Assembly (NCBI RefSeq): GCF_003340565.1
Contig: NZ_QPLK01000017.1
Location: 1-64,000 of the forward strand
Origin: Rhodovulum sp. 12E13
GTDB lineage: Bacteria; Pseudomonadota; Alphaproteobacteria; Rhodobacterales; Rhodobacteraceae
Direction: 5' to 3'
Length of the DNA stretch: 64,000 nt
Shown here: one piece after another, positions 44,980 through 56,600 of the stretch
How positions within the stretch are numbered: position 1 is the stretch's first letter
How the letters are laid out: every line of letters starts with the position of its first letter
Notes under the pieces: model-generated
Database searches by the model: none
What the model was told of the DNA's origin: nothing
The model's input: the letters and a program-made list of their open reading frames with translations, nothing else
Translations under genes and position numbers: made by a program

Positions 44980-45941
44980 CCATCGGGATCGGCATCGCCG
45001 GCCCAGACGCCGGCCGGGCGGCGCTCGCCGCCCTTGCGTCGGTGGAGACAGTGGGACGGGGCATGATCGGCGGCTTCGTCAGCCTGGCCGCGCTGGACGC
45101 GCAGGGCCGCCTGCACCGGGCCGAGACGCAGCGGGGCGGGGCGGCGGCGCTGTTCCCGGGCGGGATGCCGGAGGCCATCGCCGAGGCGCCGGTGGTCGCG
45201 CTCATGTCGTCCGGGCCGGATCGCACCCCGCCGCTGGCGCAGTTCACCCCGGCCGCCGAGGGCGTCGCTTGCCTCAGCGGCCACCGCCTGCCCAACATGC
45301 CCGGCCGCCCCGGCGGCGAGGCCGTCAACGCCCTCGCTCTGGCGCGGCTGATGCAGGGCGCCCCGCCGCAGGCTGCGCTGGAGGCGGTGCTGGCCGAGCA
45401 CCCGGATGCCGATGCCGGGCTGATCGCCGTGACCGCAGCCGGAGAGGTTGCCGCCGCCAACAGCGCACTCGCCGCAGCGCGCACCGATGCCGGCGCGCTC
45501 GTGACCGAGGGCGCGGGGCTGAAGATCGCGGTGCTGCACAACGCGATCTTCCCCGTCGCGGGCGTCGCCGCGCTCGCCGCCGGCGCCGCCATCGACGCCG
45601 CCGCCCCCGCCGACGCCGCCGACTTCGAGATCACGCTTTCGGCCGGCCTGCCCCTGTCCACCGCGCCGCCTGCCGGCATTGAGATCGACGGCGCCGGACA
45701 GGTCGTCGCCCTCTCAGGTCTGCCGGCCGGCTGGGCCGCGCCCGCGTGGCAGGGCGCGGCGGCGATGCGCGGCACGCCCGTGCTGCGCGACGGCCGGCAG
45801 GTCGGCACCCTCGTGTCGGAAGCCTACTGCGTCGCCCTAGGTGGCGTGCTGCAAAGCTGCGACGGCCAGCCCTCCGCCCGCCTGCGCGTCCGCGCGGCGG
45901 AGCCAGCCGGTATCGCCCCGCAGCAGGAAGAGGCCGGATGA
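44976..45941 (+). CDS. Unrecognised protein within the D-amino-acid operon
   Basis: 321 residues from the ATG at 44976, overlapping both neighbours by 4 nt, so it is an integral part of the operon. No signal peptide or membrane helix. The first 230 residues look like one domain rich in Ala/Gly with motifs GIGIAGPDAGRAALAALASVE, GGFVSLAALD, AETQRGGAAALFPGG, LSGHRLPNMPG and GLIAVTAAGEVAAANSA. A second part (residues about 230-321) differs. The alternation of short strands and GG turns would suit an Ntn-hydrolase-like or amidase-type fold, and I have a weak memory of an uncharacterised DUF family with this start. Sitting between an importer and a carbamoylase, it may be a further hydrolase or a substrate-processing partner. 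Confidence 0.7.
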
Positions 45942-46867
45942 CCCGCAGCTTCATCGTCGCCGCCGCGCAACTCGGCCCCATCGCGCGCGACGAGCCACGC
46001 GCCTCCGCCGTCGCGCGGATGATCGCGATGATGGAAGAGGCGCATGGGCGCGGGGCGGCCCTCGTCGTCTTTCCCGAACTGGCGCTCACCACCTTCTTTC
46101 CGCGCTGGTGGATGGAGGACGCCGCCGAGCGCGACGCCTTCTACGAGCGCGCCATGCCCTCGCCCGAGACGCAGCCGCTGTTCGACGCGGCCCGCCGCCT
46201 CGGCGTCGGCTTCCACCTCGGCTATGCCGAGCTCACGCAGGAGGGCCGCCGCTTCAACACCGCCATCCTCGTCGGGCCCGACGGCGCGATCCTCGGCACC
46301 TACCGCAAGATCCACCTGCCGGGCCATGCCGACCATGAGCCGTGGCGCCCGTTCCAGCACCTGGAGAAGCGGTATTTCGAGAAGGGCGACCTCGGATTTC
46401 CCGTCTTCGACGCCTTCGGCGGCCGCGTCGGCATGTGCATCTGCAACGACCGGCGCTGGCCCGAGACATGGCGGATGCTCGGCCTCGGCGGCGCGGAGCT
46501 GGTCGTGCTGGGCTACAACACCCCGGCGCACTACCCGCCCGCGCCCGAGCACGACCACCTGCAATACTTCCACAACGCCCTGTCGCTGCAGGCCGGCGCC
46601 TACCAGAACGGGCTCTGGGCGGTGGGCGTCGCCAAGGCCGGCCACGAGGAAGGCTCCGACCTGATCGGCGGCAGCCTGATCGTCGCGCCCACCGGCGAGA
46701 TCGTGGCGCAGGCGACCACGCTGGGCGACGAGGTGATCACGGCGCGGGTCGATCTCGAGCGCTGCGCCGAGATCCGGCGCAACATCTTCGATTTCGCCCG
46801 CCATCGCGAACCCGGCGAATACGGCCGCATCGCCGAGGCGCCGGGCAATGTCTCGCCCGGTCCCTGA
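45938..46867 (+). CDS. N-carbamoyl-D-amino-acid hydrolase
   Basis: 309 residues, nitrilase/carbon-nitrogen hydrolase superfamily. Catalytic triad Glu47 (VFPELALTTFFPRWW), Lys124 (TYRKIHLPG) and Cys169 (ICNDRRWPETWRMLG). Long stretches match Agrobacterium D-carbamoylase by memory, including RPFQHLEKRYFE.GDLGFPV, GYNTPAHYPPAPEHDHL and VAPTGEIVAQATTLGDEVITARVDLERC. It hydrolyses N-carbamoyl-D-amino acids to D-amino acid, CO2 and ammonia. No hydantoinase gene is present in the window, so N-carbamoyl compounds may be imported as such or formed elsewhere. Last gene of the operon, coupled by ATGA. Confidence 0.92.
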   Translation: MTRSFIVAAAQLGPIARDEPRASAVARMIAMMEEAHGRGAALVVFPELALTTFFPRWWMEDAAERDAFYERAMPSPETQPLFDAARRLGVGFHLGYAELTQEGRRFNTAILVGPDGAILGTYRKIHLPGHADHEPWRPFQHLEKRYFEKGDLGFPVFDAFGGRVGMCICNDRRWPETWRMLGLGGAELVVLGYNTPAHYPPAPEHDHLQYFHNALSLQAGAYQNGLWAVGVAKAGHEEGSDLIGGSLIVAPTGEIVAQATTLGDEVITARVDLERCAEIRRNIFDFARHREPGEYGRIAEAPGNVSPGP

Positions 46868-47601
46868 CCGCGTCGGCTCCGGGGCCGCTTCGCGCCCGCG
46901 GGGAGGCAGAGGGCGCCTCGCCGCCAGGAGACGCAGCCGCTCCCGACCAGCGGTGTCGCTTCGGCAGGCGTGCTCCGCCGACCCGGGGGCCGTGCAGTCG
47001 CCGAGCGGCCGGCCTGGTTGACGGTCGGCCTTCTTGATCGGCGGGCGGGAGGCCGAGTCGCCCAGGGAGAGCGCTCACCCCCGATGGCCGGGCCGATCAC
47101 CGCCCGACGCCCGCTGTCGGGGGCCTCTGTTCCAGCTCTGGGGCGAGTGGTCCGGCAACCGGCCGGCGGCGAGGGCCGGAAGGCCCGCCGGTGATCGACC
47201 GCCAGCCCAGCATCATCCCGTGGCCTTCCGGCGTGGCCTGCGTGGCCTGAACGCGGTTGGTGAACGACTGGGCGCCGCCCCGGTTCGAACGACCGCAGCG
47301 TAGGCTGTCAGCAGGCGGAGCGGCGGCAGATCGTGATCCATGGCATAAGCAGTCGGCCAATACTTCCTGTAGCGCACTCGCCGTTTCGTGCAGCCTGGCC
47401 CCCTCGGGAAATGCCTGCGAGAACCATGGGCTGGGGCTCGAGGACTACCAGGAAGGGAAGAGCCTGCACGTCGGCTGAGGCGTCATCCGGCTGCGTCGGG
47501 GCGGTCTCGGTGTCCCGCGCCCGGGGCGGCACCGGGCCCGGGCAGGTCGATGCCGGGCGAACTGCGCCACCGATCCGGTCGCCGCTCGGCCCGCGGCCCG
47601 G
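46868..47601. other. 734-bp region without a recognisable gene
   Basis: Open frames on both strands here have no family resemblance. Short GC-rich dyads occur (for example GCCGGAAGGCCCGCCGG near 47166). The part around 47300-47480 is less GC-rich and includes a frame ending LEDYQEGKSLHVG, which faintly recalls the start of MaoC-type proteins. It is too short to call. It may be decayed DNA between two convergent units. Confidence 0.5.
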
Positions 47602-48744
47602 TCACGGGCAGGCAGCGGCCAGCAGGTGCGCCAGCTCGGCCCGGTCGAACGGGACCGGGCTCGCCTTCATCGACGAGGATGCACACGCCGCCTCGGCCAC
47701 GCGGTCGCGCACCGTGCCGGACAGGGACGGCATCGCCGGCAGGCCGTGCGCGTCCAGCCACCCCTCCATCGACGCGCGCCCGCCCGGAACGGACCTTTCG
47801 ATGAGGTCGCAGACCTCCACGAGCCGCGCCCGGCCTTCGCCCGAGGCGGGGAGCTTGCCGTCGAGCGCGCGCAGCGCAGACGGCAGGAGCCGGGCGCAGA
47901 TCGCGCCGTGGGGCGCGCCCGTCTCGCCGCCGAGCGGCCCGGCGAGGCCGTGCACCACGCCGAGGCCGGCATTGGCCAGCGCGATGCCGCTGACATGGGC
48001 GGTGTAGGCGAGGCGGTCGCGCGCGCCGGCGTCCTCGCCCTTGTCCATCAGGGTGACGAGGGCGGAGAGGCCGTGCTCGATCGCCGGGCGGGCGAGCGCG
48101 TCGGTGAACGGGGTGGCGCGCGCCGACAGGTAGGGCTCGATCACCTGCACCACCGCGTCGAGGCCGCTTGCCAGCGTCTGCGGCTTCGGCGTGCCGTCGG
48201 TCAGGCCCGGGTCGATCACGGCAAGGTCGGGCACCATGCGGTCGTCGCGCAGGCTGACCTTGCGGGCGTGCTCGGGCACCCCGATCACTGCGTTCTTGGT
48301 GGCCTCCGAGCCGGTGCCGGCGGTCGTGGGGATAGCGATGCAGGGCAGGGGGGCGGCCGCGAGGGGGCGGCCCGCGCCGACGACCTCGAGGTGGTCGAGG
48401 GGGTCGCTGCCCGAGGGCAGGAGGGCCGCCACCGCCTTGCCGAGGTCGAGCGCAGCGCCGCCGCCCATCGCCACCACCGCGTCCGGCGCGGCCGCGCGCC
48501 CCTCCGCCAGCGCCTGTTCGAGCGCCTTCAGCGTCGGCTCGCCCGGGCACGAGAGACCGGCGACGGTGCAGCCGGCCTCTTCGAGCGCGGCGCGCAGGGG
48601 CGCCGACCGAGCGGCGCTCTGGCCGTGGACGAGCAGGAGGCGCGGGCCGAAGGCGGCGATCTCGGGCAGGGCGGCCTGGAGCGCGCCGCGCCCGAAGCGG
48701 ACGCGGGCGGGCAGGCGCAGGCTGAACGGGGGGATCGGTGTCAT
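47602..48744 (-). CDS. Iron-type alcohol dehydrogenase
   Basis: 380 residues, group III (Fe-ADH) family. Nucleotide-binding motif AMGGGAALDLGKAVAALL, PTTAGTGSEATKNAVIG, and the metal site Asp196, His265 (VVHGLAGPLGG) and His279 (GAPHGAICA). The second metal ligand, His in FucO (DALTHAIE), is Gln200 here (DAVVQVIEPYLS), which I believe is a recurring subfamily variant. It lies 101 bp after glpV on the same strand with a hairpin between, so it may be expressed with the glycerol operon and act on glycerol, an aldehyde or a short alcohol. The true substrate is unknown. Confidence 0.88.
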   Translation of the reverse strand: MTPIPPFSLRLPARVRFGRGALQAALPEIAAFGPRLLLVHGQSAARSAPLRAALEEAGCTVAGLSCPGEPTLKALEQALAEGRAAAPDAVVAMGGGAALDLGKAVAALLPSGSDPLDHLEVVGAGRPLAAAPLPCIAIPTTAGTGSEATKNAVIGVPEHARKVSLRDDRMVPDLAVIDPGLTDGTPKPQTLASGLDAVVQVIEPYLSARATPFTDALARPAIEHGLSALVTLMDKGEDAGARDRLAYTAHVSGIALANAGLGVVHGLAGPLGGETGAPHGAICARLLPSALRALDGKLPASGEGRARLVEVCDLIERSVPGGRASMEGWLDAHGLPAMPSLSGTVRDRVAEAACASSSMKASPVPFDRAELAHLLAAACP

Positions 48745-48805
48745 GGCGGACCCTTCACGTTTCGGGCCGCGACGGACGATGCCGCCGCGGCCCGATAGGG
48801 AGGCG

Positions 48806-48830
48806 GGCCGGCCGCCTCAGGCGGCCGGCC
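48806..48830 (-). terminator. Stem-loop downstream of glpV
   Basis: GGCCGGCCGCC (48806-48816) pairs with GGCGGCCGGCC (48820-48830) around a 3-nt loop, 16 nt past the glpV stop in the direction of transcription. Confidence 0.6.
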
Positions 48831-48845
48831 GGGGTCGGGGCAGGA

Positions 48846-50579
48846 TCAGGAATCGTCCTGCCAGGACTTCACCAGCTCGTCGTAGGAGACGGTCACCGGC
48901 TCCGGATCCTCGTTCTCGAGCTCGGGCTTCGGCGCGCCCGGCTGCGAGAGCCAGTATTCGGGGTCGCGTTCCTCGTTGAGCATCGGCCCGATGTCGCCCT
49001 GCACGCCCGCGCGCTCAAGCCGCTCGAGCACCTGCTCCTGGTCGGCGCAGAGCGCGTCGAGCGCCTCCTTCGGGGTCTTGGCGCCCGACATGGCGTCACC
49101 GATGTTCTGCCACCACAGCTGCGCGAGGCGCGGATAGTCGGGGATGTTGGTGCCCGTGGGCGACCAGCGCACCCGCGCCGGCGAGCGGTAGAACTCGACG
49201 AGGCCGCCCAGCTCGGGCGCGCGCTCGGTGAAGCTTTCGTGCTCGATCGAGGAATCGCGCACGAAGGTCAGGCCGACATGCGACTTCTTCACGTCCACCG
49301 TCTTGGAGGTGACGAACTGCGCGTAGAGCCAGGCGGCCTTCGCCCGGTCGACCGGGGTGGATTCCATCAGCGTCCACGACCCCACGTCCTGGTAGCCGAC
49401 CTTCATGCCGTCTTCCCAGTAGGCGCCGCGCGGGGAGGGGGCCATGCGCCACTTGGGCGTGCCGTCCTCGTTGAGCACGGCCTCGGCGCCGTCGCCCACC
49501 ATGTCGGCGGTGAAGGTGGTGTACCAGAACATCTGCTGCGCGATCTGGCCCTGCGCCGGCACCGGCCCCGCCTCGGAGAAGGTCATGCCGGCGGCGGTGG
49601 GCGGCGAGTACTTCTCGAGCCACTCGATGGCCTTGCGCACGGCATAGACGGCGGCCGGGCTGTTGGTCGCGCCGCCGCGGGCCATGCACGAGCCCACGGG
49701 CTGGCTGTCCTCGTTCACCCGGATGCCCCACTCGTCGACGGGCAGGCCGTTGGGCTCGCCCAGGTCGCCCATGCCGGCCATCGACATCCATGCGTCGGTG
49801 TAGCGCCAGCCGAGGCTCGGGTCCTTCTTGCCGTAGTCCATGTTGCCATAGACCTCGCCCTCGACGCCCATGTGGCTCAGGTCGCGGCCGGTGAAGAACT
49901 CGGCGATGTCCTCGTAGGCCGACCAGTTGACCGGCACGCCGAGGTCGTAGCCGTACTCGGCGCGGAAGTCCTCCTGGTTCTTTTCGTCGTTGAACCAGTC
50001 GTAGCGGAACCAGTAGAGGTTGGCGAACTGCTGGTCGGGCAGCTGGTAGAGCTTGCCGTCGGGCCCGGTGGTGAACTGGGTGCCGATGAAGTCGTCGAGG
50101 TCGAGCGTCGGCGAGGTGACGTCGGCGCCTTCGCCCGCCATCCAGTCGGTCAGGTTGCGCACCTGCTGGTAGCGCCAGTGCGTGCCGATCAGGTCGGAGT
50201 CGTTGACGTAGGCGTCGTAGATGTTCTCGCCGGTCTGCATCTGCGTCTGCAGCCGCTCGACCACGTCGCCCTCGCCGATCAGGTCGTGGGTGACGTTGAT
50301 GCCGGTGATCGCGCTGAAGGCGGGCGCCAGAACCTGCGCCTCGTATTCATGCGTGGTGATCGTCTCCGACACCACGGTGATGTCCATCCCCCGGAACGGC
50401 TCGGCCGCGTCGATGAACCACTGCATCTCCGCTTCCTGTTCCTCGCGGGTCAGCGTCGACAGGTCGCCGATCTCGGCGTCGAGGAACTCCATCGCCGCTT
50501 CCATGTCGGCGAAGGCCGGCGTGCCGCCAATGGCGAGCGCCACCGCCAGCGCGGTCGAGGATCTCAAGGTAAAGCCCAT
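48846..50579 (-). CDS. glpV: Glycerol ABC transporter substrate-binding protein
   Basis: 577 residues with a Sec signal (MGFTLRSSTALAVALAIGGTPAFA before DMEAAM). The long form and motifs ITVVSETITTHEYEAQVLAPAFSAITGINVTHDLIGEGDVVERLQTQMQTG, FTTGPDGKLYQLPDQQFANLYWFRYDWF and AGPVPAQGQIAQQMFWYTTF are characteristic of the GlpV group found with GlpSTPQ in rhizobia and rhodobacters. It binds glycerol in the periplasm. It is the last transporter gene of a seven-gene reverse-strand operon starting at glpD. Separated from the small membrane protein gene by a hairpin at 50614. Confidence 0.92.
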   Translation of the reverse strand: MGFTLRSSTALAVALAIGGTPAFADMEAAMEFLDAEIGDLSTLTREEQEAEMQWFIDAAEPFRGMDITVVSETITTHEYEAQVLAPAFSAITGINVTHDLIGEGDVVERLQTQMQTGENIYDAYVNDSDLIGTHWRYQQVRNLTDWMAGEGADVTSPTLDLDDFIGTQFTTGPDGKLYQLPDQQFANLYWFRYDWFNDEKNQEDFRAEYGYDLGVPVNWSAYEDIAEFFTGRDLSHMGVEGEVYGNMDYGKKDPSLGWRYTDAWMSMAGMGDLGEPNGLPVDEWGIRVNEDSQPVGSCMARGGATNSPAAVYAVRKAIEWLEKYSPPTAAGMTFSEAGPVPAQGQIAQQMFWYTTFTADMVGDGAEAVLNEDGTPKWRMAPSPRGAYWEDGMKVGYQDVGSWTLMESTPVDRAKAAWLYAQFVTSKTVDVKKSHVGLTFVRDSSIEHESFTERAPELGGLVEFYRSPARVRWSPTGTNIPDYPRLAQLWWQNIGDAMSGAKTPKEALDALCADQEQVLERLERAGVQGDIGPMLNEERDPEYWLSQPGAPKPELENEDPEPVTVSYDELVKSWQDDS

Positions 50580-50613
50580 CGGTTTTCCTCCCTTATCTGG
50601 ACTGTCTTGGGTG

Positions 50614-50636
50614 CCGGCCCGGAACGCCCGGGCCGG
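50614..50636 (-). terminator. Hairpin between glpU-like gene and glpV
   Basis: CCGGCCCGG (50614-50622) pairs with CCGGGCCGG (50628-50636) around AACGC. It lies in the leader of glpV, 35 nt before its ATG in the direction of transcription. It may protect the glpV segment of the message. Confidence 0.45.
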
Positions 50637-50654
50637 AGGTGCGCGGCGCCCGGC

Positions 50655-50927
50655 TCAGACGTATCTGAACACGAGCGCGGCGTAGATCAGGCAGACGACG
50701 AGCGCCCACCATTGCGCGAGGTCGGTCCACCCGAGCCACGCGATGTTGATGAAGGCCGAGCCGAGCAGGGTGATGAACAGCCGGTCGCCCCGCGTCGTCT
50801 CGATCCGCAGGATGCCGGTGCGCGGCGTCTCGGGGTATTTCACCCCGAGGATCGAGAAGGCGATCAGAAGCCCCGCGATCACCACGAAGAACGCGGCGGT
50901 GGGCCATGTCCATGCCATCCAGGCCAT
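50655..50927 (-). CDS. glpU: Small membrane protein of the glycerol transporter operon (DUF2160)
   Basis: 90 residues, three hydrophobic segments (TAAFFVVIAGLLIAFSILGVKYPE, LFITLLGSAFINIAWLGWTDLAQWWALVVCLIYAALVF). The EIPRT-like TGILRIETTRGDRLFITLLGSAFI block marks the DUF2160 family that accompanies GlpPQ permeases. Its role is unknown; accessory to the permease complex is likely. 12 nt after glpQ. Confidence 0.85.
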   Translation of the reverse strand: MAWMAWTWPTAAFFVVIAGLLIAFSILGVKYPETPRTGILRIETTRGDRLFITLLGSAFINIAWLGWTDLAQWWALVVCLIYAALVFRYV

Positions 50928-50939
50928 GCGATGCCTCCC

Positions 50940-51832
<893 letters not shown>

Positions 51833-51836
<4 letters not shown>

Positions 51837-52708
51837 CCGCGGGCCTCCTCCTTGTCGAGATTGATCATCACCGTGTAGAAGACCCAGCTGATCAGCAGGA
51901 TCACGAGGAAATACATGATCGAGAAGGCCGCGGCAGGGCCGAGGTCGAACTGCCCGAGCGCCATCTTCACGAGGTCGATCGACAGGAACGTGGTCGCGCT
52001 GCCCGGCCCGCCGCCGGTCACGACGAATGGCTCGGTGTAGATCTTGAAGCTGTCCATGAAGCGCAGAAGGATCGCGATGGTCAGGACGCCGCGCATCTTG
52101 GGCAGCTCGATGTAGCGGAACACGGCCCAGTTGCTCGCCTGGTCGATCCTGGCCGCCTGGTAGTAGGCCGCCGGGATCGACACGAGCCCGGCATAGGCCA
52201 GCAGCGCCACCAGCGACGTCCAGTGCCAGACGTCCATCACGATCACCGTGACCCAGGCGTGCACGACGTTGGAGGTGTAGTTGTAGTCGATCCCCAGCGC
52301 GTTGAGCGTGTAGCCCAGCAGCCCGATGTCCTGCCGGCCGAAGATCTGCCAGATCGTGCCGACGACGTTCCACGGGATCAGCAGCGGCAGCGCCATCAGC
52401 ACGAGGCAGACCGACACCCACGGCCCCTTGCGCGGCATCGACTTGGCCACGAGGATGCCGAGCGGCACCTGGATGGCCAGGATCGTGGCCGAGAAGGCGA
52501 GCTGGCGCCAGAGCGCGCCCCACATGCGCTCGTCCTCGAGCATCTGCTCGAACCAGCTCAGACCGGCCCAGAAGAACACGTTGTCACCGAACGTGTCCTG
52601 GACGGAGTAGTTGACCACCGTCATCAGCGGGATGATCGCCGAGAAGCTGACGATCACCAGCATCGGCAGGACGAGCAGCCAGGCTTTCTGGTTGACGGGC
52701 TTTTCCAT
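51833..52708 (-). CDS. glpP: Glycerol ABC transporter permease
   Basis: 291 residues from the ATG at 52708-52706, whose A/T bases overlap the glpT stop. MalF-like: AWLLVLPMLVIVSFSAIIPLMTVVNYSVQDTFGD at the N-terminus, EAA loop YYQAARIDQASNWAVFRYIELPKMRGVLTIAILLR, and FVVTGGGPGSATTFLSIDL. Forms the membrane channel with GlpQ. Confidence 0.92.
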
Positions 52709-53802
52709 CAGGCGGCCTCCCCCACGCGGCGCCCCGACGGCTCCACCAGCCAGTCGTCGGCGTAGACGTTGACGCCCGCGGGGTCGAAGACGACCCGGGT
52801 CTGGTCGGCGCCGATGCGGGCGTCCTCTCCGGCGACGATGGCGATGTCCTGCCCGAACATCTCGGCGCGCACGATCTTGTGGCGGCCCACGTCCTCCACC
52901 CGGCGGATCTTCACCGGCAGCCCTTCGCCCGAAGAGAGCCGCACGAATTCGGGCCGCACGCCCAGCTCGACCCGGCCCGGGACAGCGCCATAAGACGCCC
53001 CCAGCGGGATCTCGGCGCCCTGCACCACGGCGCGGTCGCCGCGCACCTCGGCGGGGATCACGTTCATCCCCGGCGAGCCGATGAAGTAGCCGACGAAGGT
53101 GTGCGCGGGCCGCTCGAACAGCTCCTGAGGGGTGCCGATCTGCACCACCTGTCCTTCGGTCATCACCACGACATGATCGGCGAAGGTCAGCGCCTCGGTC
53201 TGGTCGTGGGTGACGTAGATCATCGTGTGCCCGAACTCGTGGTGCAGGCTCTTGAGCTGGGTGCGCAGCTCCCACTTCATGTGCGGGTCGATCACCGTCA
53301 GCGGCTCGTCGAAGAGCAGCGCGTTGACGTCCTCCCGCACCATCCCGCGGCCGAGGCTGATCTTCTGCTTGGCGTCGGCCGTCAGCCCCCGCGCCTTGCG
53401 GCTCAGCTCGTCTTCCATGCCGATCATGCGTGCGACCTTCGCCACCCGCTCGGCCACGACGTCGGCGGCAAATCCCCGGTTGCGCAGCGGGAAGGCGAGA
53501 TTGTCGCGCACGCTCATCGTGTCGTAGACGACGGGGAACTGGAACACTTGCGCGATGTTGCGCTCGGCCGTCGTCATGTGCGTCACGTCGGCGTCGTCGA
53601 ACAGGATGCGGCCCTCGGACGGCTCCAGAAGCCCCGAGATGATGTTGAGCAGGGTCGACTTTCCGCAGCCCGAGGGGCCGAGCAGCGCGTAGGCCTCGCC
53701 GTCGGCCCAGACGTGGTTGAGCTCCTTGAGCGCGTAATCCTCCGGCCCCTTTGGCCTGGGCGCGTAGGAATGGGCGAGGCCGTCGAGCGTGATCCGTGCC
53801 AT
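52708..53802 (-). CDS. glpT: Glycerol ABC transporter ATPase with degenerate signature motif
   Basis: 364 residues. Walker A GPSGCGKSTLLN, Q-loop FQFPVVYDTMSVRDNLAFPL, Walker B ALLFDEPLTVIDPHMKWELR and switch His in VTHDQTEALTFADHV are normal. The LSGGQ signature is replaced by LTADAKQKISLGRGMVR. As I recall, the same change is standard in rhizobial GlpT, and it implies that this subunit pairs asymmetrically with GlpS (LSGGQ intact). The C-terminal third is a TOBE-type regulatory region (GVRPEFVRLSS). Confidence 0.9.
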   Translation of the reverse strand: MARITLDGLAHSYAPRPKGPEDYALKELNHVWADGEAYALLGPSGCGKSTLLNIISGLLEPSEGRILFDDADVTHMTTAERNIAQVFQFPVVYDTMSVRDNLAFPLRNRGFAADVVAERVAKVARMIGMEDELSRKARGLTADAKQKISLGRGMVREDVNALLFDEPLTVIDPHMKWELRTQLKSLHHEFGHTMIYVTHDQTEALTFADHVVVMTEGQVVQIGTPQELFERPAHTFVGYFIGSPGMNVIPAEVRGDRAVVQGAEIPLGASYGAVPGRVELGVRPEFVRLSSGEGLPVKIRRVEDVGRHKIVRAEMFGQDIAIVAGEDARIGADQTRVVFDPAGVNVYADDWLVEPSGRRVGEAA

Positions 53803-53813
53803 GTCTCCTCCCT

Positions 53814-54902
<1,089 letters not shown>

Positions 54903-54942
54903 GCCTCTCCTCCCTGGCTCGCCGCGGCCGGTGCCGGACGAG

Positions 54943-56544
54943 TCACTCCGCGGCGGACCGGGTGCTCCCGGCCCTGTCCCCGGTCATGAACGCATCGAGT
55001 TCCGCGGCTTCCTCCTCCGACAGCCTAAGCCCGAGCTTCGTGCGACGCCACAGCACGTCGGCCGCGGTGCGGGCGAATTCGCGCTCCATCAGCCAGCGCA
55101 CCTCGCGCTCGGTGAGCGTCGCGCCGAAATCGCGGCCGAGATCGGCCGCCGAGCGCGCCTCGCCCAGCACCTGCCGCGCCTCTGTCCCGTAGGCGCGGAC
55201 GAGTCGCCGTGCCCAGGCCTCGGTCAGGAACGGACAGGCGGCGCGCAACTCCGTCGCCAGCCGGTCCGATCCGCCGACCTCGAAGTCCCCGCCCGGCAGC
55301 GGGACGCCCGCCGTCCACGCGCCACGGGCGAGCGGCAGATGCGCGCCGATCTTCTCCAGCGCGCCCTCGGCCAGCCGCCGGTAGGTGGTGATCTTGCCGC
55401 CGAAGACGTTGAGCGCCGGCGCGCCCGCGCCCGTGTCGACGCTCAGCACGTAGTCGCGCGTCGCCGCCGAGGCCGATTGCGCGCCGTCGTCGTGCAGCGG
55501 GCGGACGCCGGAATAGGTCCACACGATGTCGTCGACGGTGACGGGCTCGGCGAAATAGGTCGAGGCGAAGTCGAGCAGGTAGTCGCGCTCTTCGTCGGTG
55601 CAGACGGCCGGCGCGTCGGGGTCGGTGTGCTCGGTGTCGGTCGTGCCGATCAGGGTGAAGTCGCCCTCGTAGGGGATGGCGAAGATGATGCGTCCGTCGG
55701 TGCCCTGGAAGAAATACGCCTTGTCGTGGTCGAAGAGCTTGCGCGTCACGATGTGCGAGCCGCGCACCAGCCGCACCCGCTCGCCGGTGTTGCGGCGCAT
55801 CCGGCCCGTGATCACGTCGGCCACCCACGGCCCTGCCGCGTTGACCAGCATGCGCGCGGTCAGCGCCTCGGTGCGCCCCGTCTCGACATCGCGCAGGACG
55901 GCGTGCCAGAGACCGTCCTGCGCCTCGGCCGAGACCAGCTCGGTGCGCGTGCGGACATGCGCGCCGCGCGCCTCCGCGTCGCGGGCGTTGAGCACCACGA
56001 GGCGCGAATCCTCCACCCAGCAATCGGAATACTCGAACGCCTTCTCGAAACGGTCGTCGAGCGGCACGCCCTCGGGGGCCCGCCGCAGATCGAGCGTGCG
56101 GGTGGGCGGCAGGATCTTCCGGCCGCCGAGATGATCGTAGAGAAACAGGCCGAGGCGGATCAGCCAGGCGGGCCGGCGCCCCTTCATCCACGGCATCAGC
56201 GTGGACAGAAGACGCGATGTGGGCGTGCGCGACTCGAAGCGCATGTCGGGGTGCCAGGGCAGCACGAAGCGCATCGGCCACGAGATGTGCGGCATGGCGG
56301 CGAGCAGACGCTCGCGCTCGATCAGCGACTCGCGCACCAGCCGAAACTCGAAATACTCCAGATAGCGCAGCCCGCCGTGGAACAGCTTGGTCGAGGCGGA
56401 GGATGTCGCCTGCGCCAGGTCGCCTTTCTCCACGAGGGTGACGGACAGGCCTCGCCCGGATGCGTCGCGTGCGATGCCGCACCCGTTCACGCCGCCGCCC
56501 ACGACCAGCAGGTCGCAATCGGCCTCTGGCCCGGATCCACCCAT
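54943..56544 (-). CDS. glpD: Glycerol-3-phosphate dehydrogenase (FAD, respiratory)
   Basis: 533 residues from the ATG at 56544-56542 (GGGAGG 8-12 nt upstream); a start 39 nt earlier exists but lacks this site. FAD loop CDLLVVGGGVNGCGIARDASGRGLSVTLVEKGD, STKLFHGGLRYLEYFEFRLVRESLIER, AAGPWVADVI, IIFAIPYEGDFTLIGTTDTEH, VWTYSGVRPLHDD and NVFGGKITTYRRLAEGALE. It oxidises glycerol 3-phosphate to dihydroxyacetone phosphate and feeds electrons to quinone at the membrane. No glycerol kinase gene is in the window. First gene of the glp operon and divergent from glpR. Confidence 0.95.
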   Translation of the reverse strand: MGGSGPEADCDLLVVGGGVNGCGIARDASGRGLSVTLVEKGDLAQATSSASTKLFHGGLRYLEYFEFRLVRESLIERERLLAAMPHISWPMRFVLPWHPDMRFESRTPTSRLLSTLMPWMKGRRPAWLIRLGLFLYDHLGGRKILPPTRTLDLRRAPEGVPLDDRFEKAFEYSDCWVEDSRLVVLNARDAEARGAHVRTRTELVSAEAQDGLWHAVLRDVETGRTEALTARMLVNAAGPWVADVITGRMRRNTGERVRLVRGSHIVTRKLFDHDKAYFFQGTDGRIIFAIPYEGDFTLIGTTDTEHTDPDAPAVCTDEERDYLLDFASTYFAEPVTVDDIVWTYSGVRPLHDDGAQSASAATRDYVLSVDTGAGAPALNVFGGKITTYRRLAEGALEKIGAHLPLARGAWTAGVPLPGGDFEVGGSDRLATELRAACPFLTEAWARRLVRAYGTEARQVLGEARSAADLGRDFGATLTEREVRWLMEREFARTAADVLWRRTKLGLRLSEEEAAELDAFMTGDRAGSTRSAAE

Positions 56545-56600
56545 ACGAAAACCTCCCGGCATGAGTGGTGCAAGATCGCGCATCTCTTGTCAACGCATGG

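Noticed and set aside
45269-45682. Arg-rich alternative frame inside the 44976-45941 gene, considered as a possible frameshift
   Set aside because: The main frame is continuous, coupled at both ends by ATGA and has a normal composition, so no frameshift is needed.
47333-47478. Possible MaoC-like N-terminal fragment (LEDYQEGKSLHVG)
   Set aside because: Only about a dozen residues resemble a MaoC-type start, and a stop follows at once. Too little to call a relic.
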